This document shows positions 8,923 to 17,951 of a DNA stretch of 64,000 nt, one piece after another (positions within the stretch are counted from its first letter, which is position 1; every line of letters starts with the position of its first letter). The notes below the pieces were generated by a model. The model searched no databases. It saw nothing but the letters and a program-made list of their open reading frames with translations, and was not told where the DNA came from. The stretch is from JBBWZH01 sp035544115 (GTDB lineage: Bacteria; Actinomycetota; Actinomycetes; Mycobacteriales; CADCTP01): positions 3,596,001 through 3,660,000 of the forward strand of contig OY970235.1 of NCBI GenBank assembly GCA_963714145.1. The letters are read 5' to 3'. A program made the position numbers and the translations under genes.

Positions 8923-9633
8923 TCATCCCACCACGGGCCGATCGTCGCCCGTACCCGTGGGTGGTGCGCCCGTACCCGCGGGTGGTGGGACGAAACGGTC
9001 GGCGGCCGGCGGCTCCGGGGCACCGGCCGGGCGGAGCCGGCGGCGGGTGCGGCTGCGCTGGTAGAACGCGGCGGCGCCGAAGCCGACCGCGATCGAGACG
9101 GTGTGCCCGACCGCGGCCACGTCGAAGTCGGTCAGCCCGGTGAACAGGTACGGCGAGAGCGCGAGCAGGCCGGCCAGCGCGATGGTCCGGTGCCACCAGT
9201 TGCCGGCCAGCACGGCCAGCGTGAGCGCGGCGACGACCACATAGGACGGTCCGACGTCCAATTGGGACAGCGCGGAACCGGGCAGCGCGCCGTCCTGCAC
9301 CCGGTACGCCACGATGCCCTCGCTGATCAGCGTGCCGACCACATGTGCCGAAGCGCACAGCAGCAGCGTGCGGGCCGGGCCGAGCAGGCGGTCGGAGGTG
9401 ATCAGACCCATCGCCGCGAGCACCGGCCAGACCGCCGGGCGGTCACCGGTGACGAACGCCGAGATCACCAGCGCGCCGATCGGGTGGTGTTCCAGGTTCA
9501 CCACGTTCGTGCTGGCCCAGCGCGCGACCGCGGCCTGCCAGGACGACGACGTCCAGCCGGCCAGCACGTCCGCGACGACGAGCGCGACCAGGAAGGTGAC
9601 GGCGAACCACCGCCGCCGCAGCCACCCCGCCAT
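8923..9633 (-). CDS. Rhomboid-like integral membrane protein
   Basis: A 236-residue membrane protein with about six hydrophobic helices. The segment LDVGPSYVVVAAL in the fourth and VGHTVSIAVGFGAAAF in the last helix match the rhomboid Ser (GxSx) and His dyad, so intramembrane serine protease activity is possible; actinobacterial rhomboid-like proteins of this type are poorly characterised. The cytoplasmic C-terminus is an Arg- then Pro/Gly-rich tail. It lies 33 bases upstream of the acetyltransferase in the same direction and may be co-transcribed with it. Confidence 0.7.
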   Translation of the reverse strand: MAGWLRRRWFAVTFLVALVVADVLAGWTSSSWQAAVARWASTNVVNLEHHPIGALVISAFVTGDRPAVWPVLAAMGLITSDRLLGPARTLLLCASAHVVGTLISEGIVAYRVQDGALPGSALSQLDVGPSYVVVAALTLAVLAGNWWHRTIALAGLLALSPYLFTGLTDFDVAAVGHTVSIAVGFGAAAFYQRSRTRRRLRPAGAPEPPAADRFVPPPAGTGAPPTGTGDDRPVVG

Positions 9634-9709
9634 GCCAACCAGGGTAGATCGGCACCCTGAAACGATCTATACGAACGCTGGCGGCGGGCTCGAGCCGGCC
9701 GGGGTCGGC

Positions 9710-10573
9710 TCAGTTCAGCCCGGTCAGCTTCGCCGGATTGCTGACCAGGTGGATCGTCCGCACCAGGCCGTCCACCAGGTGCAGGCTGACCGCGGCGGCC
9801 GGGGCGCCGGCGGAACGGACCACGATGCCCGGCGCACCGTTCAGCTCGACCAGCACGGTCGTCGGGTCGGGCGGCATCCGGCCGGCGAACGTGACCAGCG
9901 CGCGGGCCACCAGTTCGGGCCCGTGGATGGCCTTGCGCGGGGCCGGGGCCAGCCCGCCGCCGTCGCTGACCATCGTCACGTCCGGGGCCAGCAGGCGCAT
10001 CAGCCGGTCCAGGTCGCCGCCGACGCAGGCGGCCAGGAAGCCCTCGGTGACCCGGCGCCGGGTGGCCTGGTCGGTGTCGTAGCGCTGCTGGCGGGCGTCC
10101 ACGTGTTCGCGGGCGCGGCGGGCCAGCTGCCGCACCGCCGGCTCGGACCGGCCGACGATCCCGGCGATCTCCGCGTGCGGGTAGCCGAACGCCTCGCGCA
10201 GCACGAACACCGCCCGCTCCAGCGGCGACAGCGTCTCCAGCACCACCAGCAGCGCGGTCGACACCGAGTCGGCCAGCGCCACGTCGTCGGCCACGTCCGC
10301 GCTGGTCAGCAGCGGCTCCGGCAGCCATGGCCCGACGTACGCCTCGCGCCGCACCTGGGCGCTACGCAGCCGGTCGATGGCCAACCGGGTGGTGACCCGG
10401 ACCAGGTAGGCCTCCGGGTCGTCCACCCCGGCCGGGTCGACGTCGCTCCACCGCAGCCAGGCGTCCTGCACCACGTCCTCGGCGTCCGTGACCCGGCCGA
10501 GCACCCGGTACGCGACCCCGATCAGCCGGTCCCGGTGCTCGGCGAAGATCCGCGCCGCCGGCCCCACGGTCAC
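9710..10573 (-). CDS. sigJ: SigJ-type ECF RNA polymerase sigma factor
   Basis: A 287-residue ECF41/SigJ-like sigma factor. Region 2 (RLIGVAYRVLGRVTDAEDVVQDAWLRW) and region 4 (LSPLERAVFVLREAFGYPHAEIA with the helix-turn-helix GRSEPAVRQLARRARE) fill the first 170 residues; the remaining 115 form the SnoaL-like domain (ATRRRVTEGFLAACVGGDLDRLMRLLAPDVTMVSDGGG) that regulates this class in place of an anti-sigma factor. The GTG start overlaps the stop of the upstream FAD oxidoreductase by four bases, so the two are translationally coupled; this oxidoreductase-sigma pair is typical of the group. Confidence 0.85.
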   Translation of the reverse strand: MTVGPAARIFAEHRDRLIGVAYRVLGRVTDAEDVVQDAWLRWSDVDPAGVDDPEAYLVRVTTRLAIDRLRSAQVRREAYVGPWLPEPLLTSADVADDVALADSVSTALLVVLETLSPLERAVFVLREAFGYPHAEIAGIVGRSEPAVRQLARRAREHVDARQQRYDTDQATRRRVTEGFLAACVGGDLDRLMRLLAPDVTMVSDGGGLAPAPRKAIHGPELVARALVTFAGRMPPDPTTVLVELNGAPGIVVRSAGAPAAAVSLHLVDGLVRTIHLVSNPAKLTGLN

Positions 10574-11769
10574 CTGGGCAGGCCGGGCCGGATCAGCAGC
10601 GCGGCCGGGATGCGGGCGTGCCGGGCCAGCCGGAAGGTGGGGACCGGGCTGGACGTCACCAGTTCCTTGTAGCGCACGGCGACCCGGCCGGCGAGGTACC
10701 AGCGGGCCGGCGTGTCGTCCGGCCGGGTGAACTGGATCACCGCGTCCCGGCGGCCGAGGCTGACCGGCTGGTGCACGTAGCCGAACCGGAACGGCCGCGC
10801 CGGCTTGCCGGCCAGCGCCCGGCGGACCGCGGCGGCGGCGTACGCGGCCATCGGGATGCCGCTCTGGCAGGTGCCGTGCAGCACCCCGAACGGCTGCCGG
10901 ACCGCGGCCGCGTCCCCGATCGCGAGCACGTCCGGGTGCGAGACCGAGCGCAGCGCCGGATCCACCACGATGCGGCCCGCGTCGTCCACCACCAGCCCGG
11001 CCTCGCGGGCCAGCGGGGCGGCGGTGAACCCGGTGGTCCACAGGCAGGCGTCGGCGGCGATCAGCTCGCCGCCGGCCAGCTCCACCCCGTCCGGCAGCAC
11101 CTTGCAGATCTCCACGCCGGCCCGGACCTGGATGCCGAGCCGGGCCAGCGCCCGCAGCAGGTACGCCCGGGCCCGGTCGCCCATCATCGGCGCCGGCACG
11201 TCCCGGCTGACCAGGACGACGCGCAGGCCCGGGTGCGACTCGGCCAGCTCGGTCGCGGCCTCGACCCCGGTCAGCCCGGCGCCGCAGACCAGCACGGTCC
11301 GGGGCTGATCCGGGTCGGTCGACCCCGACAGCGCGGCGAGGCGGGCGGCCAGGCGGGCGGCCGAGTCCGGGTCGTCCAGGGTGTGCGCGTGCAGGTCGGC
11401 GCCGGGCACCCGGCCGGTGTCGGCCCGGCTGCCGATCGCGTACACCAGCGTGTCGTACCCGATATCGGTCGACCAGCCGGCTGTCCCCACCCGGATCAGC
11501 CGGGCGTCCGGGTCCAGCCCGGTGGCCCGGCCGAGGACGAAGTCGATACCGGTGCCGGCCAGCAGGCTCGGGATCTCCACCTGCCGCAGCCGCTGGCCGC
11601 TGGCCAGCTGGTGCATCCGCAGCCGCTCGACGAACCGGCTGGACGGGTTGACCAGGGTGACCCGGCCGCCCAGCCGCCGGGTCCGCCGCGCCGCCTGCAG
11701 CGCCGCCATCATCCCGGTGTAACCGGCCCCCAGCACCACGATCCGGTGCTCCACTCGCTCCTGGCGCAT
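10570..11769 (-). CDS. NAD(P)/FAD-dependent oxidoreductase (NDH-2-like)
   Basis: A 399-residue flavoprotein of the type II NADH dehydrogenase / pyridine nucleotide-disulphide fold. An FAD-binding motif VVLGAGYTGMMAALQA opens the protein, a second dinucleotide motif VLVCGAGLTGVEAATELAE sits near residue 165, and LAIGDAAAVRQPFG is the conserved FAD-contact near residue 300. It transfers electrons from NAD(P)H to an unknown acceptor. It is the first gene of a two-gene operon with the SigJ-type sigma factor and is the likely partner or signal source for it. Confidence 0.85.
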   Translation of the reverse strand: MRQERVEHRIVVLGAGYTGMMAALQAARRTRRLGGRVTLVNPSSRFVERLRMHQLASGQRLRQVEIPSLLAGTGIDFVLGRATGLDPDARLIRVGTAGWSTDIGYDTLVYAIGSRADTGRVPGADLHAHTLDDPDSAARLAARLAALSGSTDPDQPRTVLVCGAGLTGVEAATELAESHPGLRVVLVSRDVPAPMMGDRARAYLLRALARLGIQVRAGVEICKVLPDGVELAGGELIAADACLWTTGFTAAPLAREAGLVVDDAGRIVVDPALRSVSHPDVLAIGDAAAVRQPFGVLHGTCQSGIPMAAYAAAAVRRALAGKPARPFRFGYVHQPVSLGRRDAVIQFTRPDDTPARWYLAGRVAVRYKELVTSSPVPTFRLARHARIPAALLIRPGLPR

Positions 11770-11847
11770 CGCCGTGTCCTCTCTCGTTGGCTGCCCACCA
11801 GGACGAGACAGCCCGGCGAAACGTGACCCGGCGCGGACGGCGTACGG

Positions 11848-12804
11848 CTAGCTCCAGATCGTCACGTACACCGGGGGGCGGAAGCGGGACGGCGGCAGGC
11901 CGGTGCCGGGTGAGCGCATCAGCTGCATGGCCTCCGGGGTGCCGAGGAAGTGGCGCAGCGAGCCGGCGACGACGGGGCGGCGGTCGCGGCTGAGCGTGCT
12001 GACGTACCAGCAGCCCTCCACCGGGGTGGCCGGCACCTCCACGATGGCCAGCTCACCGCGGCGCAACTGCGGCGCGGCCAGGTGCGCGATGGCCGGCGCG
12101 ACGCCGGCGCCGCCGGCCGCGGCGGCCCAGGCCGCGGTCTGGTTGGGGAACACCCGGACCCGGGAGTCGGGTACCCGCAGCCGGCGCAGCAGCTCGCCGG
12201 TGTCGCTGCCCGGGTCGGTGCCGGACGGATCGACCAGCCAGGACCAGCCCGCCGGGCCGCCGGCCGGCCGCGACCGGCCGGACCCGACCACCACCAGCCG
12301 GTACCGGAAGATCGGCTCGCTGACCAGGTCGGCTCCCGGGTGCAGGCCGGGCCGGCTGAGGTCGGGGCCGAGCGCCAGGTCGGCCAGCCGGTTGCCGACC
12401 AGCACCGGCATCTCGGTGGCCGCGGCCACGCCGGACGAGGTGTCGATCGAGCCGGCCGCCCGCCGGGCGAACGCGTCCAGCAGCGGGGTGGCCACGAACT
12501 CGGCGAGCGAGCTGGTCGCCACCACCCGTAGCTGTTCCGGCGCCCCGCGGGCGGCCCGCACGGCCGCTTCCGCCTCCGCGCCGAGCGCGACCATCTGCGA
12601 GGCGATCGGCAGCAGCCGGTTGCCGCCGGGCGTGAGCGTCATCCCGTTGGCGGCGCGGACCAGCAGCGGGTCGCCGAGGTGCTGGCGCAGCGCGGCCAGC
12701 GCCTGGGAGACGGCCGGCTCGGTCACGCCCAGCGCGGTGGCCGCCGCCTTGACCGTGCCCAGCCGGGCAACCAGGACAAACGCGCCCAGCTGGGTGAGGG
12801 TCAT
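11848..12804 (-). CDS. LysR-family transcriptional regulator of the CO dehydrogenase locus
   Basis: A 318-residue LysR regulator; the ATG at 12804 places the helix-turn-helix at the usual position (MTLTQLGAFVLVARLGTVKAAATALGVTEPAVSQALAALR). The effector-binding domain follows from about residue 90. It is transcribed divergently from coxM with a 180-base shared promoter region, the standard layout for a LysR activator of the adjacent operon. The inducer is unknown; CO or carbon/energy status are plausible. Confidence 0.85.
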   Translation of the reverse strand: MTLTQLGAFVLVARLGTVKAAATALGVTEPAVSQALAALRQHLGDPLLVRAANGMTLTPGGNRLLPIASQMVALGAEAEAAVRAARGAPEQLRVVATSSLAEFVATPLLDAFARRAAGSIDTSSGVAAATEMPVLVGNRLADLALGPDLSRPGLHPGADLVSEPIFRYRLVVVGSGRSRPAGGPAGWSWLVDPSGTDPGSDTGELLRRLRVPDSRVRVFPNQTAAWAAAAGGAGVAPAIAHLAAPQLRRGELAIVEVPATPVEGCWYVSTLSRDRRPVVAGSLRHFLGTPEAMQLMRSPGTGLPPSRFRPPVYVTIWS

Positions 12805-12984
12805 GGCTGCACGATGGTCCCCGGACGACGCTCGCGCCACTCGCCGCCGCAGCTGCGGCAGCCCTTCCTAAGGGATCGGTTATCTGCGCGTTGTGCGCCC
12901 GGCGGCTGCCGATCAGGATGGCGGCGAGTGGTCGACCCGCGCCACCGTTCGGTGGCGAGCGGCAAGGGAGCACGCGGAGGTCGA

Positions 12985-13869
12985 ATGCAGGTCCCGGCGC
13001 AGTTCGAGTACGACAAGGCGACCAGCGTGGAACACGCGCTGGCGCTGCTGGCGCGGTACGGCCCGGAGGCCCGGGTGGTCGCCGGCGGGCACAGCCTGAT
13101 CCCGATGATGAAGCTCCGGCTGGCCCAGCCGGAGGCGCTGATCGACATCAACGACCTGGCCGAGCTGGCCACGATCAGCGTGGACGGGGAGAACCTGCGG
13201 ATCGGCTCGATGGTGCGGCACGCCGACCTGCTGGCCTCGCCGGTGATCGGCGAGCACTACCCGATCTTCACCGACGCCGAGCGGGTGATCGCCGACCCGG
13301 TGGTGCGCAACCGCGGCACCATCGGCGGCTCGCTGTGCCAGGCCGACCCGTCCGAGGACCTGTCGGCGGCGTTCGGCGCGGTCCGCGCGGTCGCGGTGAT
13401 CCAGGGCCCGGACGGCGCCCGCACGGTGCCGATCCGGGATTTCCACACCGGCCCGTACGAGACGGTGGTGGGTCCGGGTGAGCTGCTGATCGAGGTCCGG
13501 GTGCCGATCCGGCCCGGCGGCGGCAGCGCGTACCAGAAGGTGGAGCGCCGGGTCGGCGACTGGGCGGTGGCCGCCGTCGGCGCCGCGATCTGGCTGGACG
13601 GCGACACCGTGGCCGACGTCGGCATCGGGCTGACCGCGGTCGGCGCCGAGCACTTCGTCGCAGTCGAGGCGGAGGACTTCCTGCGCGGCCAGCCGGCCAC
13701 CGGGGAGAGTTTCGCCGCAGCCGGGCGGATCGCCGCCGAGCACTGCAACCCGTCCGCGGACCAGCGTGGTCCGGTCGACTACAAGCGTCACCTCGCCGGT
13801 GAGCTGACCACCCGGGCGCTGCGCCTGGCCGGCTCGCGGGCGCACGGCAGCGGCGCCGGGAAGGTCTAG
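12985..13869 (+). CDS. coxM: Aerobic CO dehydrogenase, FAD-binding medium subunit
   Basis: A 294-residue FAD subunit of a molybdenum hydroxylase. The start is set by GCGGAGG five bases upstream of ATG. The family motifs AGGHSLIPMMKLRLAQP (about residue 32) and TIGGSLCQADPSED (about residue 111) contact FAD. It passes electrons from the iron-sulphur subunit to the respiratory chain. It is followed after three bases by coxS and then coxL, the canonical coxMSL order. Confidence 0.95.
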   Translation: MQVPAQFEYDKATSVEHALALLARYGPEARVVAGGHSLIPMMKLRLAQPEALIDINDLAELATISVDGENLRIGSMVRHADLLASPVIGEHYPIFTDAERVIADPVVRNRGTIGGSLCQADPSEDLSAAFGAVRAVAVIQGPDGARTVPIRDFHTGPYETVVGPGELLIEVRVPIRPGGGSAYQKVERRVGDWAVAAVGAAIWLDGDTVADVGIGLTAVGAEHFVAVEAEDFLRGQPATGESFAAAGRIAAEHCNPSADQRGPVDYKRHLAGELTTRALRLAGSRAHGSGAGKV

Positions 13870-13872
13870 ACC

Positions 13873-14358
13873 ATGCAGATCACCGTCACGGTGAACGGCC
13901 AGTCGTACACCCGCGATGTCGAGCCGCGGCTGCTGCTGGTCCACTTCCTGCGCGACGACCTGGGGCTGACCGGCACCCACTGGGGTTGCGACACCTCCAA
14001 CTGCGGCACCTGCGTGGTGCGGATGGACGGGGTACCGGTGAAGTCCTGCACGGTGCTCGCGGTGATGGCCGACGGGCACGAGGTCGGCACCGTCGAGGGG
14101 ATGGCCGCCGGCGGCGAGCTGGACCCGGTGCAGCAGGGCTTCGTCCAGTGCCACGGGCTGCAATGTGGATTCTGCACGCCCGGCATGATGCTGACCGCCC
14201 GCGCGCTGCTGGACAGCAACCCGGCACCGTCCGAAATGGACATCCGGGAGGCGATTTCCGGGCAGATCTGCCGGTGCACCGGCTACGAGAACATCGTCCG
14301 GGCGGTGCAGTGGGCGGCCGAACATCCCGCGCCGACCGAGGCGGAGGTCTCCGCATGA
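13873..14358 (+). CDS. coxS: Aerobic CO dehydrogenase, [2Fe-2S] small subunit
   Basis: A 161-residue ferredoxin-like subunit. The plant-type 2Fe-2S motif is CDTSNCGTC with a fourth Cys in KSC, and the second cluster is bound by CGFCTPGM and CRCTGY, exactly as in the family. It relays electrons from the Mo-Cu site of CoxL to the FAD of CoxM. Its TGA stop overlaps the ATG of coxL (ATGA), so the two are coupled. Confidence 0.95.
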   Translation: MQITVTVNGQSYTRDVEPRLLLVHFLRDDLGLTGTHWGCDTSNCGTCVVRMDGVPVKSCTVLAVMADGHEVGTVEGMAAGGELDPVQQGFVQCHGLQCGFCTPGMMLTARALLDSNPAPSEMDIREAISGQICRCTGYENIVRAVQWAAEHPAPTEAEVSA

Positions 14359-16745
14359 CCGCCACCGAGGTGCCGCCGGTCGGGTTCGGCCGGATGATCC
14401 GCAAGGAGGACGCCCGGTTCATCCGCGGCGAGGGCCACTACGTGGACGATGTGCAGCTGCCCGGCATGCTGCACGGGGCGATCCTGCGCAGCCCGTTCGC
14501 GCACGCCCGGATCGTCTCGATCGACACCAGCGCGGCCGAGGCGCACCCGAAGGTCCGCGCGGTGATCACCGGGGCGACCCTGGCCGGGCTGAACCTGGCC
14601 TGGATGCCGACGCTCTCCAACGACGTGCAGGCCGTACTCGCCACCGACAAGGTCCGGTTCCAGGGCCAGGAGGTCGCGTTCGTCGTCGCCGAAGACCGGT
14701 ACGCCGCCCGGGACGCGCTGGAGCTGATCGACGTCGACTACGACCCGCTGCCCGCGGTGATCGACGCCCGCCGCGCGCTCGACCCGGACGCGCCCACCAT
14801 CCGGGACGACCTGGACGGCAAGACCGGCAACCACATCTTCGACTGGGAGTCCGGCGACCGGGCCCGCACCGAGCAGGTGTTCAACAGCGCCGAGGTGGTC
14901 GTCGCGCAGGACATGCTCTACCCCCGCGTACACCCGGCGCCGATGGAGACCTGCGGCACGGTGGCCGACTTCGACAAGACCACCGGCAAGCTCACCGTCT
15001 GGTCCACCACCCAGGCGCCGCACGCGCACCGCACCCTGTACGCGCTGGTGGCCGGGATCCCGGAGCACAAGATCCGGATCATCTCCCCCGACATCGGCGG
15101 CGGGTTCGGCAACAAGGTCGGCATCTACCCCGGGTATGTCTGCGCGGTGGTCGGCTCGATCGTCACCGGCAAGGCGGTGAAGTGGGTGGAGGACCGCTCG
15201 GAGAACCTGATGAGCACGTCCTTCGCCCGCGACTACCACATGCACGGCGAGATCGCGTCCACAAAGGACGGAAAGATCGTCGGGCTGCGGGTGAAGGTGC
15301 TCGCCGACCACGGCGCCTTCAACGGCACCGCGCAGCCGACCAAGTTCCCGGCCGGCTTCTTCCACATCTTCACCGGCTCGTACGACCTGCAGGCGGCGCA
15401 CTGCGAGGTCACCGGCGTCTACACCAACAAGTGCCCGGGCGGCGTCGCGTACGCCTGCTCGTTCCGGGTCACCGAGGCCGCCTATCTGGTCGAGCGCATG
15501 GTCGACGTGCTCGCGTACGAGCTGAAGATGGACCCGGCCGAGCTGCGGATGAAGAACCTGCTGCGGGCCGAGCAGTTCCCGTACACCTCGCCGACCGGCT
15601 GGGAGTACGACTCCGGCGACTACCCGCGGGCGATGCGGCTGGCGATGGAACTCGCCGGCTACGACGAACTGCGCCGGGAGCAGGCAGCACTGCGCCGCCG
15701 CTGGGAGGCCGGCGACCGCGGCGAGCTGATGGGCATCGGGATCAGCTTCTTCACCGAGGGTGTCGGTGCCGGGCCGCGCAAGCACATGGACATCCTCGGC
15801 CTCGGCATGGCCGACGGCGCCGAACTGCGGGTACACCCGACCGGCAAGGCGGTGCTCCGGATCTCGGTGCAGACCCAGGGGCAGGGGCACGAGACCACGT
15901 TCGCCCAGATCGTCGCGGAGGAACTGGGGATACCGGTCGCCGATATCGACGTGGTGCACGGCGACACCGACCAGACCCCGTTCGGGCTGGGCACGTACGG
16001 CTCGCGGTCCACGCCGGTGTCCGGCGCGGCGGCGGCCATCGTGACCCGGAAGGTGCGGGACCGGGCCAGGATCGTGGCCGCCGCGATGCTGGAGGCGTCG
16101 CCGGACGACCTGCAGTGGGAGAAGGGCCGCTGGTTCGTGGCCGGCGACCCGGAGCAGGGCCGGACGATCCAGGAGATCGCGCTGGCCGCGCACTCCTCGC
16201 TGGAGCTGCCCGAGGGCGTCGAGGGCCACCTGGACGCGACCACCGTCTACAACCCGCCCAACCTCACCTACCCGTTCGGCGCGTACATCTGCGTGGTGGA
16301 CGTGGATCCCGGTACCGGTCAGGTCAAGGTGCGCCGGTTCATCGCGGTGGACGACTGCGGGGTGCGGATCAACCCGATGATCGTGGAGGGGCAGATCCAC
16401 GGCGGGCTGGCCGACGGCATCGGGATGGCGCTGATGGAGGTGATGGCCTTCGACGAGGAGGGCAACCACCTGGGTGCGTCCTTCATGGACTACCTGCTGC
16501 CGACCGCGGTGGAGTGCCCGTCCTGGGAGCTCGGTGCGACGGTCACGCCGTCGCCGCACCACCCGCTCGGCGCGAAGGGGGTCGGCGAGTCGGCCACCGT
16601 CGGCTCCCCCGCCGCGGTGGTGAACGCGGTGCTGGACGCGCTGCGGCCGTACAACGTGCGGCACGCGGATATGCCGCTCACCCCGGCCGCCGTCTGGCGG
16701 GCCATCCAGGGCAACCAGTTCCGGACAGACATGGCCATCCAATGA
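14355..16745 (+). CDS. coxL: Aerobic CO dehydrogenase, molybdenum-binding large subunit (form I)
   Basis: A 796-residue molybdopterin subunit. The active-site loop reads VAYACSFR, matching the AYxCSFR signature of form I CO dehydrogenases, whose Cys bridges the Mo and Cu; form II enzymes have AYRGAGR instead. Other conserved stretches are DIGGGFGNKVGIYPGY, QTQGQGHETTFAQI and the C-terminal GAKGVGESATVGSPAAVVNAV that carries the catalytic Glu. It oxidises CO to CO2, letting the cell scavenge atmospheric CO. The ATG overlaps the coxS stop. No frameshift was seen. Confidence 0.95.
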   Translation: MTATEVPPVGFGRMIRKEDARFIRGEGHYVDDVQLPGMLHGAILRSPFAHARIVSIDTSAAEAHPKVRAVITGATLAGLNLAWMPTLSNDVQAVLATDKVRFQGQEVAFVVAEDRYAARDALELIDVDYDPLPAVIDARRALDPDAPTIRDDLDGKTGNHIFDWESGDRARTEQVFNSAEVVVAQDMLYPRVHPAPMETCGTVADFDKTTGKLTVWSTTQAPHAHRTLYALVAGIPEHKIRIISPDIGGGFGNKVGIYPGYVCAVVGSIVTGKAVKWVEDRSENLMSTSFARDYHMHGEIASTKDGKIVGLRVKVLADHGAFNGTAQPTKFPAGFFHIFTGSYDLQAAHCEVTGVYTNKCPGGVAYACSFRVTEAAYLVERMVDVLAYELKMDPAELRMKNLLRAEQFPYTSPTGWEYDSGDYPRAMRLAMELAGYDELRREQAALRRRWEAGDRGELMGIGISFFTEGVGAGPRKHMDILGLGMADGAELRVHPTGKAVLRISVQTQGQGHETTFAQIVAEELGIPVADIDVVHGDTDQTPFGLGTYGSRSTPVSGAAAAIVTRKVRDRARIVAAAMLEASPDDLQWEKGRWFVAGDPEQGRTIQEIALAAHSSLELPEGVEGHLDATTVYNPPNLTYPFGAYICVVDVDPGTGQVKVRRFIAVDDCGVRINPMIVEGQIHGGLADGIGMALMEVMAFDEEGNHLGASFMDYLLPTAVECPSWELGATVTPSPHHPLGAKGVGESATVGSPAAVVNAVLDALRPYNVRHADMPLTPAAVWRAIQGNQFRTDMAIQ

Positions 16746-16915
16746 GCGCAGGGAGGCCGCGGCGGCGCGCCGGAGCGAACCGGGAAGCACAGTGAGCGCA
16801 GGGAGGCCGCGGCGGCGCCTGGACCGCAGCACCCCGCCAGCGAAGCTGCCGGGGTGCGGAGGGAAGGCGTCGGCTGTGCGGCCGACCGGAGCGAACCAGG
16901 AAGCACAATGAGCGC
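16741..16915 (+). repeat. Start-codon-anchored duplications between coxL and coxF
   Basis: The 28-base segment at 16741-16768, beginning at the coxL stop (AATGAGCGCAGGGAGGCCGC...), recurs almost exactly at 16791-16818, and the 30-base segment at 16770-16799 (CCGGAGCGAACCGGGAAGCA...) recurs at 16886-16915. The second recurrence ends in the ATG of the next gene. An ATGAGCGC also overlaps the coxL stop, which suggests the downstream gene once began there before the junction expanded. Confidence 0.8.
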
Positions 16916-17816
16916 TGACCTGCTCCTGCGGGCCGATCAGCTGCGGTCCGGGCGGGTGCCGTTCGTGCTGGCTACGGTGGTCCGGGCCGAACGACCGACC
17001 AGCGCGAAGGCGGGCGACCGGGCGCTGGTGCTCGCCGACGGAACCCTGGAGGGTTTCGTCGGCGGCACCTGCGCCGAATCGACGGTCCGGCTGCAGGGCC
17101 TGCGGCTGCTGGACTCCGGCGAGTCGACGCTGTTGCGGATCACCCCGGACGGCGACGCCGAACCCTCCACAGTGGAGGGTCTGGTCACCGTCGGGAACCC
17201 GTGCCTGTCCGGCGGGACGCTGGAGATCTTCCTGGAGGCGATGCTGCCGGCGGTGCTGGTGCACGTCTTCGGGGACGCACCGGTGGCCCGGGCGCTGGCC
17301 GCGGTCGGCACCGCGATGGGTTACGACATGCGCGCCAGCACCGACCCGGCGGGCGCGATCCCACCGGACACCGCCGCGGTCGTGGTCGCCTCGCACGGCC
17401 GGGACGAGGAAGCCGTACTGACCGCGGCGCTGCGGGCCGAGGTGCCGTACGTGGCGCTGGTGGCCAGCCGGCGCCGCGGCGCGGCCGTGCTGGCCGGGCT
17501 CGACGTCACCGCGGAGCAGCGCGGCCGGGTGCACAGCCCGGCCGGGCTGGACATCGGCGCCCGCACCCCGGGCGAGGTGGCCACCTCGGTGCTGGCCGAA
17601 CTGGTGGCCGGCCGGCCGCGGCTGACCGGCCCGCGGGTGCCCCGCGCGCTGCCGGCGGCCGAGGTGACCGAGGCGGTCGACCCGGTCTGCGGGATGACCG
17701 TGGCGATCGCGCCGGCCTCGCTGCGGCTCGAACACGCCGGCCACACCTGGTACTTCTGCGGCACCGGCTGCCAGCACGCCTTCGCCGCCGACCCGGCCAG
17801 CTACACCGCCCCCTGA
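16908..17816 (+). CDS. coxF: XdhC/CoxF-family maturation factor fused to a YHS domain
   Basis: A 302-residue protein. Residues about 12-75 match the XdhC/CoxI N-terminal domain (VLATVVRAERPTSAKAGDRALV, FVGGTCAESTV), 110-230 the Rossmann-like XdhC_C domain (VLVHVFGDAPVARALAAVG), and 255-300 a YHS domain (DPVCGMTVAI then YFCGTGCQHAFAADP) with three Cys that may bind metal. XdhC/CoxF proteins help insert or sulphurate the molybdenum cofactor, so it likely matures CoxL. An internal hairpin occurs at 17162-17180. Confidence 0.8.
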   Translation: MSADLLLRADQLRSGRVPFVLATVVRAERPTSAKAGDRALVLADGTLEGFVGGTCAESTVRLQGLRLLDSGESTLLRITPDGDAEPSTVEGLVTVGNPCLSGGTLEIFLEAMLPAVLVHVFGDAPVARALAAVGTAMGYDMRASTDPAGAIPPDTAAVVVASHGRDEEAVLTAALRAEVPYVALVASRRRGAAVLAGLDVTAEQRGRVHSPAGLDIGARTPGEVATSVLAELVAGRPRLTGPRVPRALPAAEVTEAVDPVCGMTVAIAPASLRLEHAGHTWYFCGTGCQHAFAADPASYTAP

Positions 17817-17951
17817 ACCCGGTCGCGCCCGGCCGTAGCCCGGCCGGGCGCGGCCGATCTTCCTGGCCAGCCGGGCCGGAGCACGGCCGATCTCCCTGGC
17901 CAGCCCAGCCGCAGCGCGGCCAGCCCGGCCGCAGCGCGGCCATCTCGCTGG
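17817..17951. repeat. GC-rich tandem repeat between convergent genes
   Basis: The gap between coxF and the dioxygenase is made of diverged copies of a unit like CGGCCGATCTCCCTGGCCAG and of GCCCGGCCGCAGCGCG. No gene or clear single terminator hairpin stands out, although the paired GGCC-rich copies could fold in both directions. Confidence 0.6.

Noticed and set aside
14283..17777. Open frame of 1,164 codons antisense to coxL and coxF
   Set aside because: It has no recognisable domain, is biased to Arg/Gly/His/Val as expected of the complement of GC-rich codons, and lies opposite well-conserved cox genes.
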